Positions 54,501-63,929 of a stretch of DNA of 64,000 bases are shown here, piece after piece; position 1 is the stretch's first letter, and each line of letters opens with the position of its first letter. This DNA comes from Thalassotalea sp. 273M-4. Its GTDB lineage: Bacteria > Pseudomonadota > Gammaproteobacteria > Enterobacterales > Alteromonadaceae. The translations under genes and the position numbers were made by a program. Under the pieces are notes generated by a model. It did not search any database and was not told the origin of the DNA. It saw nothing but the letters and a program-made list of their open reading frames with translations. Where the stretch lies: positions 3,162,001-3,226,000 of the forward strand of contig NZ_CP166961.1 in NCBI RefSeq assembly GCF_041410465.1, read 5' to 3'.

Positions 54501-57500
54501 TTAACGACGGTACCACAAACTCTGATAAAGCAACCATCACCATTACCGTTAATCCAATCAATGATGCGCCGGTGGCACAAGACGATAGTGCAGAAGTTGA
54601 TGAAGATAGCTTGGTTAACATTGACGTTCTGAGCAATGACTCAGATCTTGATGATACGTTAGATATCTCATTTGTGAGCATCAACACCCAAGCTACCTAC
54701 GGTACTGCGGTTGTGGATACGACAAAAGGGCACGTTGTTTATACTCCAAACGCCAACGCCACAGGTTCTGAGACAGGCACCGACAGCTTTACCTATACCC
54801 TTAAAGACCCAAGTGGTGCCATCTCTCATGCCACGGTGAACATAACCATTAACCCCATCAATGATGCGCCAACGGTAGTATCAGGTGAGGCGACAGCTTC
54901 TAGCACTGAAAATGTTGATGTATTAAGCTCGGGTGAGACAATCGAGGTACTGCAGCTATTTACCGATATTGATACCGGTGACACCTTAAAGATTGCAACA
55001 GCTTCTGCCACCACGGGTAATGTGACAATTAGCCAAGACAAGAACGCACTAATTTACAAACCCGCAGACAATGCACAAGTGGGTAATACTGATAGCATTA
55101 ATTACCAAGTGACAGATGGAAAAGGCTTAGCGACCGGTACGGTGACAATTAATATAGTCGGTAACCGCGCTCCAGTAGCAAGCTCTTTAACATTAACCAC
55201 CAATGAAGATATTGCGGTAAGTGGTAACCTAGTAGCCACTGATGCCGATGATGATGTGCTGACCTATCAGTTAGTCGGTGGCACAGATAACTCGTTTACT
55301 ATTTCTGGAAAAGGTACGCTGAGTGTAAATCAAACAACAGGGTCAGTTAACTTTACGCCCGTTGATAACTTCTTCACCCCCGAAAACGCGCCATTAACCT
55401 TTGATTATGTCGTTAACGACGGTACCACAAACTCTGATAAAGCAACCATCACCATTACCGTTAATCCAATCAATGATGCGCCGGTGGCACAAGACGATAG
55501 TGCAGAAGTTGATGAAGATAGCTTGGTTAACATTGACGTTCTAAGCAATGACTCAGATCTTGATGATACGTTAGATATCTCATTTGTTAACATCAACACC
55601 CAAGCTACCTACGGTACTGCGGTTGTGGATACGACAAAAGCGCACGTTGTTTATACACCAAACGCCAACGCCACAGGTTCTGAGACAGGCACCGACAGCT
55701 TTACCTATACCCTTAAAGACCCAAGTGGTGCCATCTCTCATGCCACGGTGAACATAACCATTAACCCCATCAATGATGCGCCGGTGGCACAAGACGATAG
55801 TGCAGAAGTTGATGAAGATAGCTTGGTTAACATTGACGTTCTAAGCAATGACTCAGATCTTGACGATCAACTGGATATCACTTCAGTTAAGATAGCTGCT
55901 GGTCCAAGCAATGGTAGTGCGAAAGTTAATGCTACAACTGGAGTGATTACCTACACGCCAAGTGACAATTTTAACGGCAGTGACAGCTTTTCTTACACCG
56001 TCGCTGATAGCGATGCTCTGCGCTCAAATAGCGCAAACGTGACCATTACCGTTAACGCGATTAACGATGCGCCAACGGTAGTATCAGGTGAGGCGACAGC
56101 TTCAAGCACAGAAAATGTTGATGTATTAAGCTTAGGTAAGACAATCGAGGTACTGCAGCTATTTACCGATATTGATACCGGTGACACCTTAAAGATTGCA
56201 ACGGCTTCTGCCACCACGGGTAATGTGACAATTAGCCAAGACAAGAACGCACTAATTTACAAACCCGCAGACAATGCACAAGTGGGTAATACTGATAGCA
56301 TTAATTACCAGGTGACAGATGGAAAAGGCTTAGCGACCGGTACGGTGACAATTAAGATAGTCGGTAACCGCGCTCCAGTAGCAAGCTCTTTAACGTTAAC
56401 CACCAATGAAGATGTTGCGGTAAGTGGTAGCCTAGTAGCCACTGATGCCGATGATGATGTGCTGACCTATCAGTTAGTCGGTGGCACAGATAACTCGGTT
56501 ACTATTTCTGGAAAAGGCACGCTGAGTGTAAATAAAACAACGGGGTCAGTTAACTTTACGCCCGTTGATAACTTCTTCACCCCCGAAAACGCGCCATTAA
56601 CCTTTGATTATCTCGTTAACGACGGTACCACAAACTCTGATAAAGCAACCATCACCATTACCGTTAATCCAATCAATGATGCGCCGGTGGCACAAGACGA
56701 TAGTGCAGAAGTTGATGAAGATAGCTTGGTTAACATTGACGTTCTAAGCAATGACTCAGATCTTGATGATACGTTAGATATCTCATTTGTGAGCATCAAG
56801 ACCCAAGCTACCTACGGTACTGCGGTTGTGGATACGACAAAAGCGCACGTTGTTTATACACCAAACGCCAACGCCACAGGTTCTGAGACAGGCACCGACA
56901 GCTTTACCTATACCCTTAAAGACCCAAGTGGTGCCATCTCTCATGCCACGGTGAACATAACCATTAACCCCATCAATGATGCGCCGGTGGCACAAGACGA
57001 TAGTGCAGAAGTTGATGAAGATAGCTTGGTTAACATTGACGTTCTAAGCAATGACTCAGATCTTGACGATCAACTGGATATCACTTCAGTTAAGATAGCT
57101 GCTGGTCCAAGCAATGGTAGTGCGAAAGTTAATGCTACAACTGGAGTGATTACCTACACCCCTAATGAAAACTTTAACGGCAGTGACAGCTTTTCTTACA
57201 CCGTCGCTGATAGCGATGCTCTTCGCTCAAATAGCGCAAACGTAACCATTACCGTTAACGCGATTAACGATGCGCCAATAGCAAAAGACGATACAGCCGA
57301 GGTTGATGAAGACAACAGTGTGACCATTGCAGTGCTTGATAATGACTCAGATATTGAGGGTCAACTAGATAACACTTCAGTGACAATAATCACAGATGCA
57401 AGTGATATGAAAGGTAGTGTGAAAGTTAATGCTACAACTGGAGTGATTACCTACACCCCTAATGAAAACTTTAACGGCAGTGACAGCTTTTCTTACACCG

Positions 57501-60500
57501 TCGCCGATAGCGATGGTTTGCGCTCAAATAGTGCAAGCGTCACCATTACCGTAGAAGCATTTAATGATGCACCAATAGCTGAAGATGACGCAATTGAAGT
57601 AAATGAAGATAACAAGGTTGCCATTGATGTACTAGCAAACGATATTGACCCAGAAGACAAGCTAGCCCCTGCCACCGTTGAAATTATTACAGAGCCTAGT
57701 CATGGTGATGTTAGTGTAAATACCAGTAATGGTGTGATCACTTATACACCAAAAGATAACTTTAACGGCAAGGACAGCTTTAGCTATCAGGTATCGGATT
57801 TAGCAGGTAAAACATCACAACCAGCAAACGTTGTTGTTAATGTTAAACCGCAAAACGATGCACCTACCTTAGTGAATGATTTAGTCGAAGTCGATGAAGA
57901 CTCTGCAGTTACCATTGATGTTTTAGGAAATGATTCTGATATTGATGAAAACGATGGCTTAGACGCATCAACTCTTGTTGTGGTCACAGCGCCAAGTAAA
58001 GGTCAGGTTGTCATTGAAGAAGGTAAATTTGTATACACGCCTGATTTAAACTTTAACGGCAGTGATACCTTCACATATCAAGCTGGGGATAATCAAGGTG
58101 CTCTTGGCCTAGCCGCCACCGTTACCATCAATGTTAAAGGTAGTAACGACAGACCAACGGCTGTAAATGACAACGTCAAAGTAAACGAAGATACGCCAGT
58201 TACCATCGACGTGTTAATCAATGACAGTGATATTGATAGTGATATCGACCCAACTTCGATCAGCATTATCGCTTTACCAGCAGATGGTAAAGTGGTGGTA
58301 AATAATCTAACCGGTGAACTTACTTATACGCCAAATAGTAACTTTAACGGTCAAGATAGTTTTAGTTATGTCGTTAAAGACGTTGATGATGCTACATCTA
58401 ATGAAGCGACTGTTACGGTATCTGTAACTCCGGTAAACGACGCGCCTGTCGCTAAAAACGACACCGTTATTTTGTTAGAAGACGCTACTCACAAAATTAA
58501 TGTTCTAGGTAATGATAGCGATATCGAACAAGGATTAGATGCAACGAGCGTCACCATTAACAAACAGCCTGAACATGGCCAAGTTAGTGTGGATGCTAAA
58601 TCAGGTGAAATCAGTTATGTTCCTGATGAAAATTTTTACGGTGAAGATAGCTTTGAATACTATGTTAACGATGAGCAAGACGCTCGCTCTAATATCGCAG
58701 TAGTTTCGATCACTGTAGAGCTGGTTAACGATTTACCGTTTACCAATTCAGACCGCTTTAACGTGGATGAAGATACCAGTGCATCATTACCCATTTTAGC
58801 CAATGACCGCGACATTGATGGCACATTAGACATTAGTTCTATCGTTATCACTCGTGCGTCAGTAAGTGGTGACTTGACCATTAATGATGATGGTACGGTA
58901 CAATACACCCCTAAGGCAGACTTTAACGGTACTGATAGCTTCGAATATACCGTCGCCGATAACGAAAGTGGTCGCTCTGAACCTGCGACGGTTACAATTA
59001 TCGTCAATGCCGTCAACGACATACCGACGGCAAACAACCAATCGTTAACCGTAAATGAAGACACCGAATTAAATATTTCTCTAACGGCTGATGATAAAGA
59101 CGCAGACACTTTAACCTATACCATTACAAGTCAACCGCTTAACGGCAACCTTTCGGGTACGGGTCAAAATATTGCGTATATTCCAGATGCTAACTTCGTG
59201 GGTCAAGACAGCTTTTCTTTTACCGTTAATGATGGCATTACCGATTCGAATATTGCCACAATCATCATTGATGTTACGCCAACCAACGACGCTCCAACCG
59301 CCAACGGTGCTGCTGTGCAGACACCTGAAGATACATCGGTAACGATTAACTTAAGTGGCCAAGATATTGATGGCGACGTGTTAACATATCAAATTGATAG
59401 TAACCCAAGTCATGGTTCTATTTCGATTTCTGGTGGCTCTGTTACCTATATGCCTGCGCCAAATTATGTTGGTGAAGATCGTTTCAGCTTTATCGTCAAT
59501 GATGGTAGCGACAATTCAGCGCCAGCAACAATTACGATAACGGTATTACCTGGCAATGATTTGCCAAGTGCGATTGAGCAAACTCTTTCGACAGCAGAAG
59601 ATACCGCTATTACCATAACGTTAGCAGGAACAGACATCGACGGTGATTTACTGACTTATCGGGTGATCACATCGCCAAATCACGGCAACTTAAGTGGTGA
59701 AGCACCTAACCTAACCTATACCCCAAACAGTAACTTTTATGGCGTCGATAGCTTTAGTTTTGTGGTGAACGATTCAAGCCTAGACTCTGCAGCTGCCACG
59801 GTCAGCATTAACGTCAATGAAGTCAACGATGCGCCTCAGCCTTTAGATGATCATGTGAGCATCAATCAAAATGACAATATTGTCATTTTCTACCCTTTGA
59901 TTAACGACACGGATGCCGAAAACGACGAACTAACCATTGTTTCAGCAACCAGCAATAATGGTAGCGTTGTTATCAACCCAGACGGTAGCTTAAGCTTCAC
60001 ACCTGAACAAGGGTTTACGGGTACCACAACCATTGAGTATGTGGTGAGTGACGGTCATGGCGGAACAGCTTCAGCAACCATTGTCATTACAGTCGCTAAA
60101 CATAATCAAGCGCCTGTAGCCGTTGATGATAGCTTTGACTTAGCTTACGCTGATACCATAGAACTTGATGTATTAATCAATGATACCGATCCGGAAGGCG
60201 ATAACCTGACGATCACCAAAGCCACCAGTGATTTTGGCAAAGTAGACATTGTTAATAATAAGCTTGTATTGTCGCCAGATGCATCGACTCAAGGTGACTA
60301 CACCATTAGCTATAGCATTAGCGATACGCACAATAACAGTGCTACGGCGACCGTCTATCTTTCATTAAACATCAACAACGGCCCCATTATCACCTTACCT
60401 GCGGATTTATGTGATGAGTTAACCGTTAATGCAAATGCACTCTACACTCGTGTTGACTTAGGCCAGGCCAGTGCAGTTGATAGGTTTGGTAACCCTGTGC

Positions 60501-62542
60501 CTGTTTCACTGGTAGATGGTAAAACGTTATTCCCACCCGGCCTTAACCAAGCATTTTGGCAAGCGACTGACAGTGAAGGCAATACTTCTACAGCCATGCA
60601 ACGCGTATGTGTGATGCCTTTAATCTCTATAGGTAAAGATCAAACTCTGCTTGAAGGTGAGTCTGCGAAAGTAGGTGTTTACTTAAATGGCGAATCCCCC
60701 GTTTACCCTGTGGTTGTGCCTTACAGTATTAGAGGCGTAGCTGATATGACCGATCACACCTTAGTAGACTCAGAGGTTGTGATAACTTCGGGCAGTGAAG
60801 GTTACATCTATTTTGATGTTCTAGCGGATACACAAACAGAAGATGATGAAACCTTAATCATCGAACTTGCCGACACCGTAAACTTAGGTAATAAGTCTGT
60901 CCATTACAGCACCATTACCGAGTCCAATATTGCACCAGAGATTAGTTTGCATGTGCAACAACAACAGCAAACTCGTCTTATCGTAAGTAAAAATGGTGAC
61001 ATCGTGGCGATTAGTGCTCAGGTTTACGATCCAAATCTAACCGATACCTTTAGCTACGATTGGTCAAACTCTGACGTTGAGTTAGTAAATATCAGCAACT
61101 CTATGGCTGAATTTAGCTTTGATCCAGCGAACTTAGCCGTAGGCGTTTATAAAATTCAGTTGCATGTCGCGGACAGCGCGGCCACGCAGAAATCAGATAT
61201 TGCCTCTATTTACATTGAAGTAGTAGAGTCTTTGGCTCAGCTTGGTGACGAAGACAGTGACGGCGATTTGATTCCTGATCACTTAGAAGGTTATCAAGAT
61301 ACCGATGGCGACGGCATTCCTAATTACCTCGACAGAATCAACGAATGTAACGTGCTACCTGAAAATGCCAGACGACAAGATGGCTACTTAGTTGAAAGTG
61401 AAGCTGGGGTTTGTTTAAGACGAGGTGACTTTACCATAGGTGGCGAGACCGGCGGTGCCCAAATCACCGCTACCGACATCGAAAATAATCCAAACGATGC
61501 CCTGATCCCAGATCCAGATGCCATTAACATCGGTGGTATTTTTGACTACATCGCGTATGGACTACCGGATGAAGGGATGACATTTGCAATCACATTGCCG
61601 CAACTTAAACCGATTCCGGCCAATGCTGTTTATCGTAAATTTAATCCAACAACCGGATGGGGCTTCTTTGTAGAAGATGCCAATAACAGTTTATGGTCAA
61701 CCCAAGGTGAGCCAGGTTATTGTCCGCCACCAAACTCTAAGCATGAGCAAACCGTGTGGACGCCAGGATTAACCGAAGGTCATTGGTGTGTGCAACTTAT
61801 TATTGAAGACGGTGGTCCAAATGACGACGATACAGAGATTAACGGTACGGTTGTTGACCCAGGAGGCGTTTCAGTTTTAATCGACGGCAATAGTTTACCT
61901 GAAGCCGAAGATGAACATCATTCTATTTATGTTAATGGTGAAACCACAATCGATGTATTAGAAAACGCCACCGATAAAGATGGTGATACGCTAATTCTAA
62001 CATCCGCTAATGCCAGTATGGGTACGGTAACAATTGTCGACAATCAAATCGTGTTTGAAGCACCACCATCTTATGTTGGTACTATCACCATTAACTATGG
62101 GGTTAGTGACAACAACGGCGGTACCGATCAGGCTCAAATCACCATTGAAATCATGCCAAATGCAGCCCCAACTGTATTGGGTGAAGAAAGCGTTATTAAT
62201 CAAGGTGACCGTATTTCTACCAACCTGTTAGAAAATGACAATGACCCAGAGCAGGACCAACTGACATTAACGGCTGTTGATAACAATCAGGTTAGTTTCA
62301 CCAGCGACGGAATGGCAACCTTTACGCCAAATCCCGAGCAGCATGGCGTTGTGATCATTCATTACACGGTTACCGATAGCGCAGGCAACCAAAGCTTAGG
62401 TCAGTGGCAGGTAAATATTACCCAAGTTCATCACGTCGAAGGCAAAACATCTGGTGGCAGTAATGGTTTATGGATACTAATCCTACTGTTGGCGGTCACG
62501 GTAGTTCGAATTAATAATAACGGAGTTCGTCATGCTAGTTAA
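51563..62542 (+). CDS. Giant tandem-repeat adhesin-like protein with GlyGly-CTERM
   Basis: A 3659-residue exported protein. Order: signal peptide (cleaved near AYA-E, 35); an N-terminal domain (about 36-190); a Big-1/invasin-like Ig domain (about 193-290); then more than twenty cadherin/VCBS-like ('tandem-95') repeats of about 97-103 residues ending in NDAP, most with DDS/DED...NDSD and DSFTY motifs; a Calx-beta-like domain (ISIGKDQTLLEGESAKV); a PKD-like segment; Ca-binding thrombospondin-3 motifs (DSDGDLIPDHLEG, DTDGDGIPNYLD, about 3230-3260); a Cys-bearing domain; two more repeats; and the tail SGGSNGLWILILLLAVTVVRINN (GG 3631-3632), a GlyGly-CTERM signal. Residues 396-1905 are nearly identical at the DNA level. 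It is probably a Ca-stabilised surface adhesin. The OmpA-family gene overlaps its last 11 bp. Confidence 0.93.
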   Translation: MKKSPCSVFPSFVSKHLLTFIFIVSCLFISAQAYAEKVSVGFQSGVVGEYSKNAHQPINIKTFSSLGVREIVISQESDNGLFGGTQGNDYAVLVTFSFTDGRVTSFNAAVNWRDTQGNTLHGIGLIVDAPVNDGTGYPVSDNSKKITYLLQPTTSNFDYSMGEISGGNAAQSGLLDALNEYLESVTSNPSDTPSVLTTSITANPTSIAADGNSTSLISVQLKDVNGNLITDNSHTVVIASDKGTISSTTYSANNTYQASLTSSTTAEEALLTATLNGVSISESTTVAFTKTITAPTANGQGIKTTEDIAKPITLSGSAVNASIAHFTIVTGPQNGTLATTPVLEDSTKIKSALTYQPNENFNGNDSFTFTVTDSLGNTSDSAEVSITVTPVNDAPVAQDDSAEVDEDSLVNIDVLSNDSDLDDTLDISFVSINTQATYGTAVVDTTKGHVVYTPNANATGSETGTDSFTYTLKDPSGAISHATVNITINPINDAPTVVSGEATASSTENVDVLSSGETIEVLQLFTDIDTGDTLKIATASATTGNVTISQDKNALIYKPADNAQVGNTDSINYQVTDGNGLATGTVTIKIVGNRAPVASSLTLTTNEDVAVTGSLVATDADDDVLTYQLVGGTDNSFTISGKGTLSVNQTTGSVNFTPVDNFFTPENAPLTFDYLVNDGTTNSDKATITITVNPINDAPVAQDDSAEVDEDSLVNIDVLSNDSDLDDILDISFVSINTQATYGTAVVDTTKAHVVYTPNANATGSDTGTDSFTYTLKDPSGAVSHATVNITINPINDAPTVVSGEATASSTENVDVLSLGKTIEVLQLFTDIDTGDTLKIATASATTGNVTISQDKNALIYKPADNAQVGNTDSINYQVTDGKGLATGTVTIKIVGNRAPVASSLTLTTNEDVAVTGSLVATDADDDVLTYQLVGGTDNSVTISGKGTLSVNQTTGAINFTPVDNFFTPENAPLTFDYLVNDGTTNSDKATITITVNPINDAPVAQDDSAEVDEDSLVNIDVLSNDSDLDDTLDISFVSINTQATYGTAVVDTTKGHVVYTPNANATGSETGTDSFTYTLKDPSGAISHATVNITINPINDAPTVVSGEATASSTENVDVLSSGETIEVLQLFTDIDTGDTLKIATASATTGNVTISQDKNALIYKPADNAQVGNTDSINYQVTDGKGLATGTVTINIVGNRAPVASSLTLTTNEDIAVSGNLVATDADDDVLTYQLVGGTDNSFTISGKGTLSVNQTTGSVNFTPVDNFFTPENAPLTFDYVVNDGTTNSDKATITITVNPINDAPVAQDDSAEVDEDSLVNIDVLSNDSDLDDTLDISFVNINTQATYGTAVVDTTKAHVVYTPNANATGSETGTDSFTYTLKDPSGAISHATVNITINPINDAPVAQDDSAEVDEDSLVNIDVLSNDSDLDDQLDITSVKIAAGPSNGSAKVNATTGVITYTPSDNFNGSDSFSYTVADSDALRSNSANVTITVNAINDAPTVVSGEATASSTENVDVLSLGKTIEVLQLFTDIDTGDTLKIATASATTGNVTISQDKNALIYKPADNAQVGNTDSINYQVTDGKGLATGTVTIKIVGNRAPVASSLTLTTNEDVAVSGSLVATDADDDVLTYQLVGGTDNSVTISGKGTLSVNKTTGSVNFTPVDNFFTPENAPLTFDYLVNDGTTNSDKATITITVNPINDAPVAQDDSAEVDEDSLVNIDVLSNDSDLDDTLDISFVSIKTQATYGTAVVDTTKAHVVYTPNANATGSETGTDSFTYTLKDPSGAISHATVNITINPINDAPVAQDDSAEVDEDSLVNIDVLSNDSDLDDQLDITSVKIAAGPSNGSAKVNATTGVITYTPNENFNGSDSFSYTVADSDALRSNSANVTITVNAINDAPIAKDDTAEVDEDNSVTIAVLDNDSDIEGQLDNTSVTIITDASDMKGSVKVNATTGVITYTPNENFNGSDSFSYTVADSDGLRSNSASVTITVEAFNDAPIAEDDAIEVNEDNKVAIDVLANDIDPEDKLAPATVEIITEPSHGDVSVNTSNGVITYTPKDNFNGKDSFSYQVSDLAGKTSQPANVVVNVKPQNDAPTLVNDLVEVDEDSAVTIDVLGNDSDIDENDGLDASTLVVVTAPSKGQVVIEEGKFVYTPDLNFNGSDTFTYQAGDNQGALGLAATVTINVKGSNDRPTAVNDNVKVNEDTPVTIDVLINDSDIDSDIDPTSISIIALPADGKVVVNNLTGELTYTPNSNFNGQDSFSYVVKDVDDATSNEATVTVSVTPVNDAPVAKNDTVILLEDATHKINVLGNDSDIEQGLDATSVTINKQPEHGQVSVDAKSGEISYVPDENFYGEDSFEYYVNDEQDARSNIAVVSITVELVNDLPFTNSDRFNVDEDTSASLPILANDRDIDGTLDISSIVITRASVSGDLTINDDGTVQYTPKADFNGTDSFEYTVADNESGRSEPATVTIIVNAVNDIPTANNQSLTVNEDTELNISLTADDKDADTLTYTITSQPLNGNLSGTGQNIAYIPDANFVGQDSFSFTVNDGITDSNIATIIIDVTPTNDAPTANGAAVQTPEDTSVTINLSGQDIDGDVLTYQIDSNPSHGSISISGGSVTYMPAPNYVGEDRFSFIVNDGSDNSAPATITITVLPGNDLPSAIEQTLSTAEDTAITITLAGTDIDGDLLTYRVITSPNHGNLSGEAPNLTYTPNSNFYGVDSFSFVVNDSSLDSAAATVSINVNEVNDAPQPLDDHVSINQNDNIVIFYPLINDTDAENDELTIVSATSNNGSVVINPDGSLSFTPEQGFTGTTTIEYVVSDGHGGTASATIVITVAKHNQAPVAVDDSFDLAYADTIELDVLINDTDPEGDNLTITKATSDFGKVDIVNNKLVLSPDASTQGDYTISYSISDTHNNSATATVYLSLNINNGPIITLPADLCDELTVNANALYTRVDLGQASAVDRFGNPVPVSLVDGKTLFPPGLNQAFWQATDSEGNTSTAMQRVCVMPLISIGKDQTLLEGESAKVGVYLNGESPVYPVVVPYSIRGVADMTDHTLVDSEVVITSGSEGYIYFDVLADTQTEDDETLIIELADTVNLGNKSVHYSTITESNIAPEISLHVQQQQQTRLIVSKNGDIVAISAQVYDPNLTDTFSYDWSNSDVELVNISNSMAEFSFDPANLAVGVYKIQLHVADSAATQKSDIASIYIEVVESLAQLGDEDSDGDLIPDHLEGYQDTDGDGIPNYLDRINECNVLPENARRQDGYLVESEAGVCLRRGDFTIGGETGGAQITATDIENNPNDALIPDPDAINIGGIFDYIAYGLPDEGMTFAITLPQLKPIPANAVYRKFNPTTGWGFFVEDANNSLWSTQGEPGYCPPPNSKHEQTVWTPGLTEGHWCVQLIIEDGGPNDDDTEINGTVVDPGGVSVLIDGNSLPEAEDEHHSIYVNGETTIDVLENATDKDGDTLILTSANASMGTVTIVDNQIVFEAPPSYVGTITINYGVSDNNGGTDQAQITIEIMPNAAPTVLGEESVINQGDRISTNLLENDNDPEQDQLTLTAVDNNQVSFTSDGMATFTPNPEQHGVVIIHYTVTDSAGNQSLGQWQVNITQVHHVEGKTSGGSNGLWILILLLAVTVVRINNNGVRHAS
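52748..57277 (+). repeat. Higher-order repeat array inside the adhesin
   Basis: Three domain types alternate: A (300 bp), B (303 bp), C (309 bp), with a variant D (291 bp). Their order is ABC, ABC, ABC, A, D, B, C, A, D. An ABC block is exactly 912 bp and successive blocks are near-identical in DNA, including silent positions. Boundaries: ABC1 52748-53659, ABC2 53660-54571, ABC3 54572-55483, A4 55484-55783, D1 55784-56074, B4-C4 56075-56686, A5 56687-56986, D2 56987-57277. After 57277 the repeats have diverged. Confidence 0.95.
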
Positions 62543-63770
62543 TCATAATGCCCGAGTAAGCTCGTTTGCTGTTGTTCTGGGTTGCTTGTTATCGACTTCG
62601 CTATATGCACAAGAAAGCGATGTCCGTATTAAGGTCTTATGTCAAAATGCCGACAAAAATTATCAACAATGTGATAGTCACGTAAACTGGTATATCAGTG
62701 GTGAATTAGGCTTAGCGCACACAGGTTTAGAACAAAGCGATGTCGATCGCTTTTATCAACAATCGGGGGTTTCAGCCAATGCCATCGACATTGATAAAAC
62801 GGACATCGCTGGCGGCTTATTTTTAGGTTACCAATTTAATACCCATTTTGCCCTAGAGGCGGGCTACTTAAATTTAGGCGATCGCTCTGTTGCTTTTTCT
62901 GGTCGCACCACCGACGTACAAGCCTTTTATGATAATGTCGAGCATATTTACCCTCAAAGCGGCAAGGGTTGGACCATCAATGCCCTAGCGGCTTGGCCGA
63001 TAAGCGAAAATTTTAAAGTGGCGGCTAAAGTGGGCTATTTTGCTTGGCAAGGTGATTACACCTCGGTAGATAGTCGCACCGAAGTAGGTAAAGATAGCCT
63101 AAGCGACAACGACCTATGGCTTGGCGCAGAGTTAGACTATAAGCTGACCGATAATGTCCAAGTATATGGTAGCATTGCGCGCTTTAAGCTTGACCGAGAT
63201 ACCACCAACCTCGCTTCTATTGGTGTGCGTTATTACTTTGGTAGCAATGAGCCAGCAGTGCAACCTGTGGTCGCTCCGCCTGTTGTCCCTGCGCCGTTAT
63301 TAGATACCGATCAAGATGGCGTAACCGATAACCAAGATCAATGTCCAAATAGCAACATTGCTTATGCTGTAGACTCGATCGGTTGTACGGTAATGACCTC
63401 TCAACCTGTCACTTTAAGCTTGGTTATTTATTACGCTAACGATAAAGCAGAAATTAGCGAACAGTATCACGATAAAGTGGCGCAATTAGCTCAGTTTATT
63501 CGCCAGCACAACATTGATAAAGTTACGGTTTATGGCCACACATCCGCTCCTGGTAGTGACGCATATAACTTACGTCTATCACAAAAACGAGCAAATTCGA
63601 TTGCCAATATTTTAGCCCAGGAATATGGTCTAGATAAGTCGATTGTTGAACCCGTTGCTATGGGCGAACGCCAACTGGTTGATTTAGGTAACAGTGAAAA
63701 AGCCCATCAAGCTAACCGCCGCATAGAGCTGCAAGTACGCAAAGAAATTATGGTGCCGGTAAAGCGCTAG
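62532..63770 (+). CDS. OmpA-family outer-membrane protein
   Basis: A 412-residue protein: signal peptide (SLYA-Q), an eight-strand OmpA-like beta-barrel (about 50-235, VNWYISGELGLAHTG to ASIGVRYYFG), a Pro-rich hinge, a thrombospondin-3 calcium motif (DTDQDGVTDNQDQCPNS), and an OmpA C-terminal peptidoglycan-binding domain (VTVYGHTSAPGSDAYNLRLSQKRANSIANIL...GERQL...ANRRIEL). The start ATG is 11 bp before the adhesin stop and has GGAG 7 bp upstream, so translation is coupled. A surface anchor or partner for the adhesin is a sensible inference; it may also act alone. A strong terminator follows. Confidence 0.94.
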   Translation: MLVNHNARVSSFAVVLGCLLSTSLYAQESDVRIKVLCQNADKNYQQCDSHVNWYISGELGLAHTGLEQSDVDRFYQQSGVSANAIDIDKTDIAGGLFLGYQFNTHFALEAGYLNLGDRSVAFSGRTTDVQAFYDNVEHIYPQSGKGWTINALAAWPISENFKVAAKVGYFAWQGDYTSVDSRTEVGKDSLSDNDLWLGAELDYKLTDNVQVYGSIARFKLDRDTTNLASIGVRYYFGSNEPAVQPVVAPPVVPAPLLDTDQDGVTDNQDQCPNSNIAYAVDSIGCTVMTSQPVTLSLVIYYANDKAEISEQYHDKVAQLAQFIRQHNIDKVTVYGHTSAPGSDAYNLRLSQKRANSIANILAQEYGLDKSIVEPVAMGERQLVDLGNSEKAHQANRRIELQVRKEIMVPVKR

Positions 63771-63788
63771 TAACCACAACCGCGCAAC

Positions 63789-63824
63789 AAAAAACCGCAT
63801 GATCTCTCATGCGGTTTTTTATTT
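63789..63824 (+). terminator. Terminator after the OmpA-family gene
   Basis: A 14-bp stem (aaaaaaccgcatga / tcatgcggtttttt) with a tctc loop, followed by attttc, 18 bp after the stop codon. Confidence 0.95.
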
Positions 63825-63929
63825 TCTAACTTAGGGTTATCTTGTTTTAATTTGGTTCTATTTGCGTTAATTGTTGTTCTCTGAATTTGTACTATAAATA
63901 ATTGTCCCAAAGCTAGAGAGGTCGGGATA

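Noticed and set aside
53002..56995. Repeated minus-strand open frames in the adhesin array
   Set aside because: They are antisense shadows that recur because the DNA repeats; none has a ribosome binding site.
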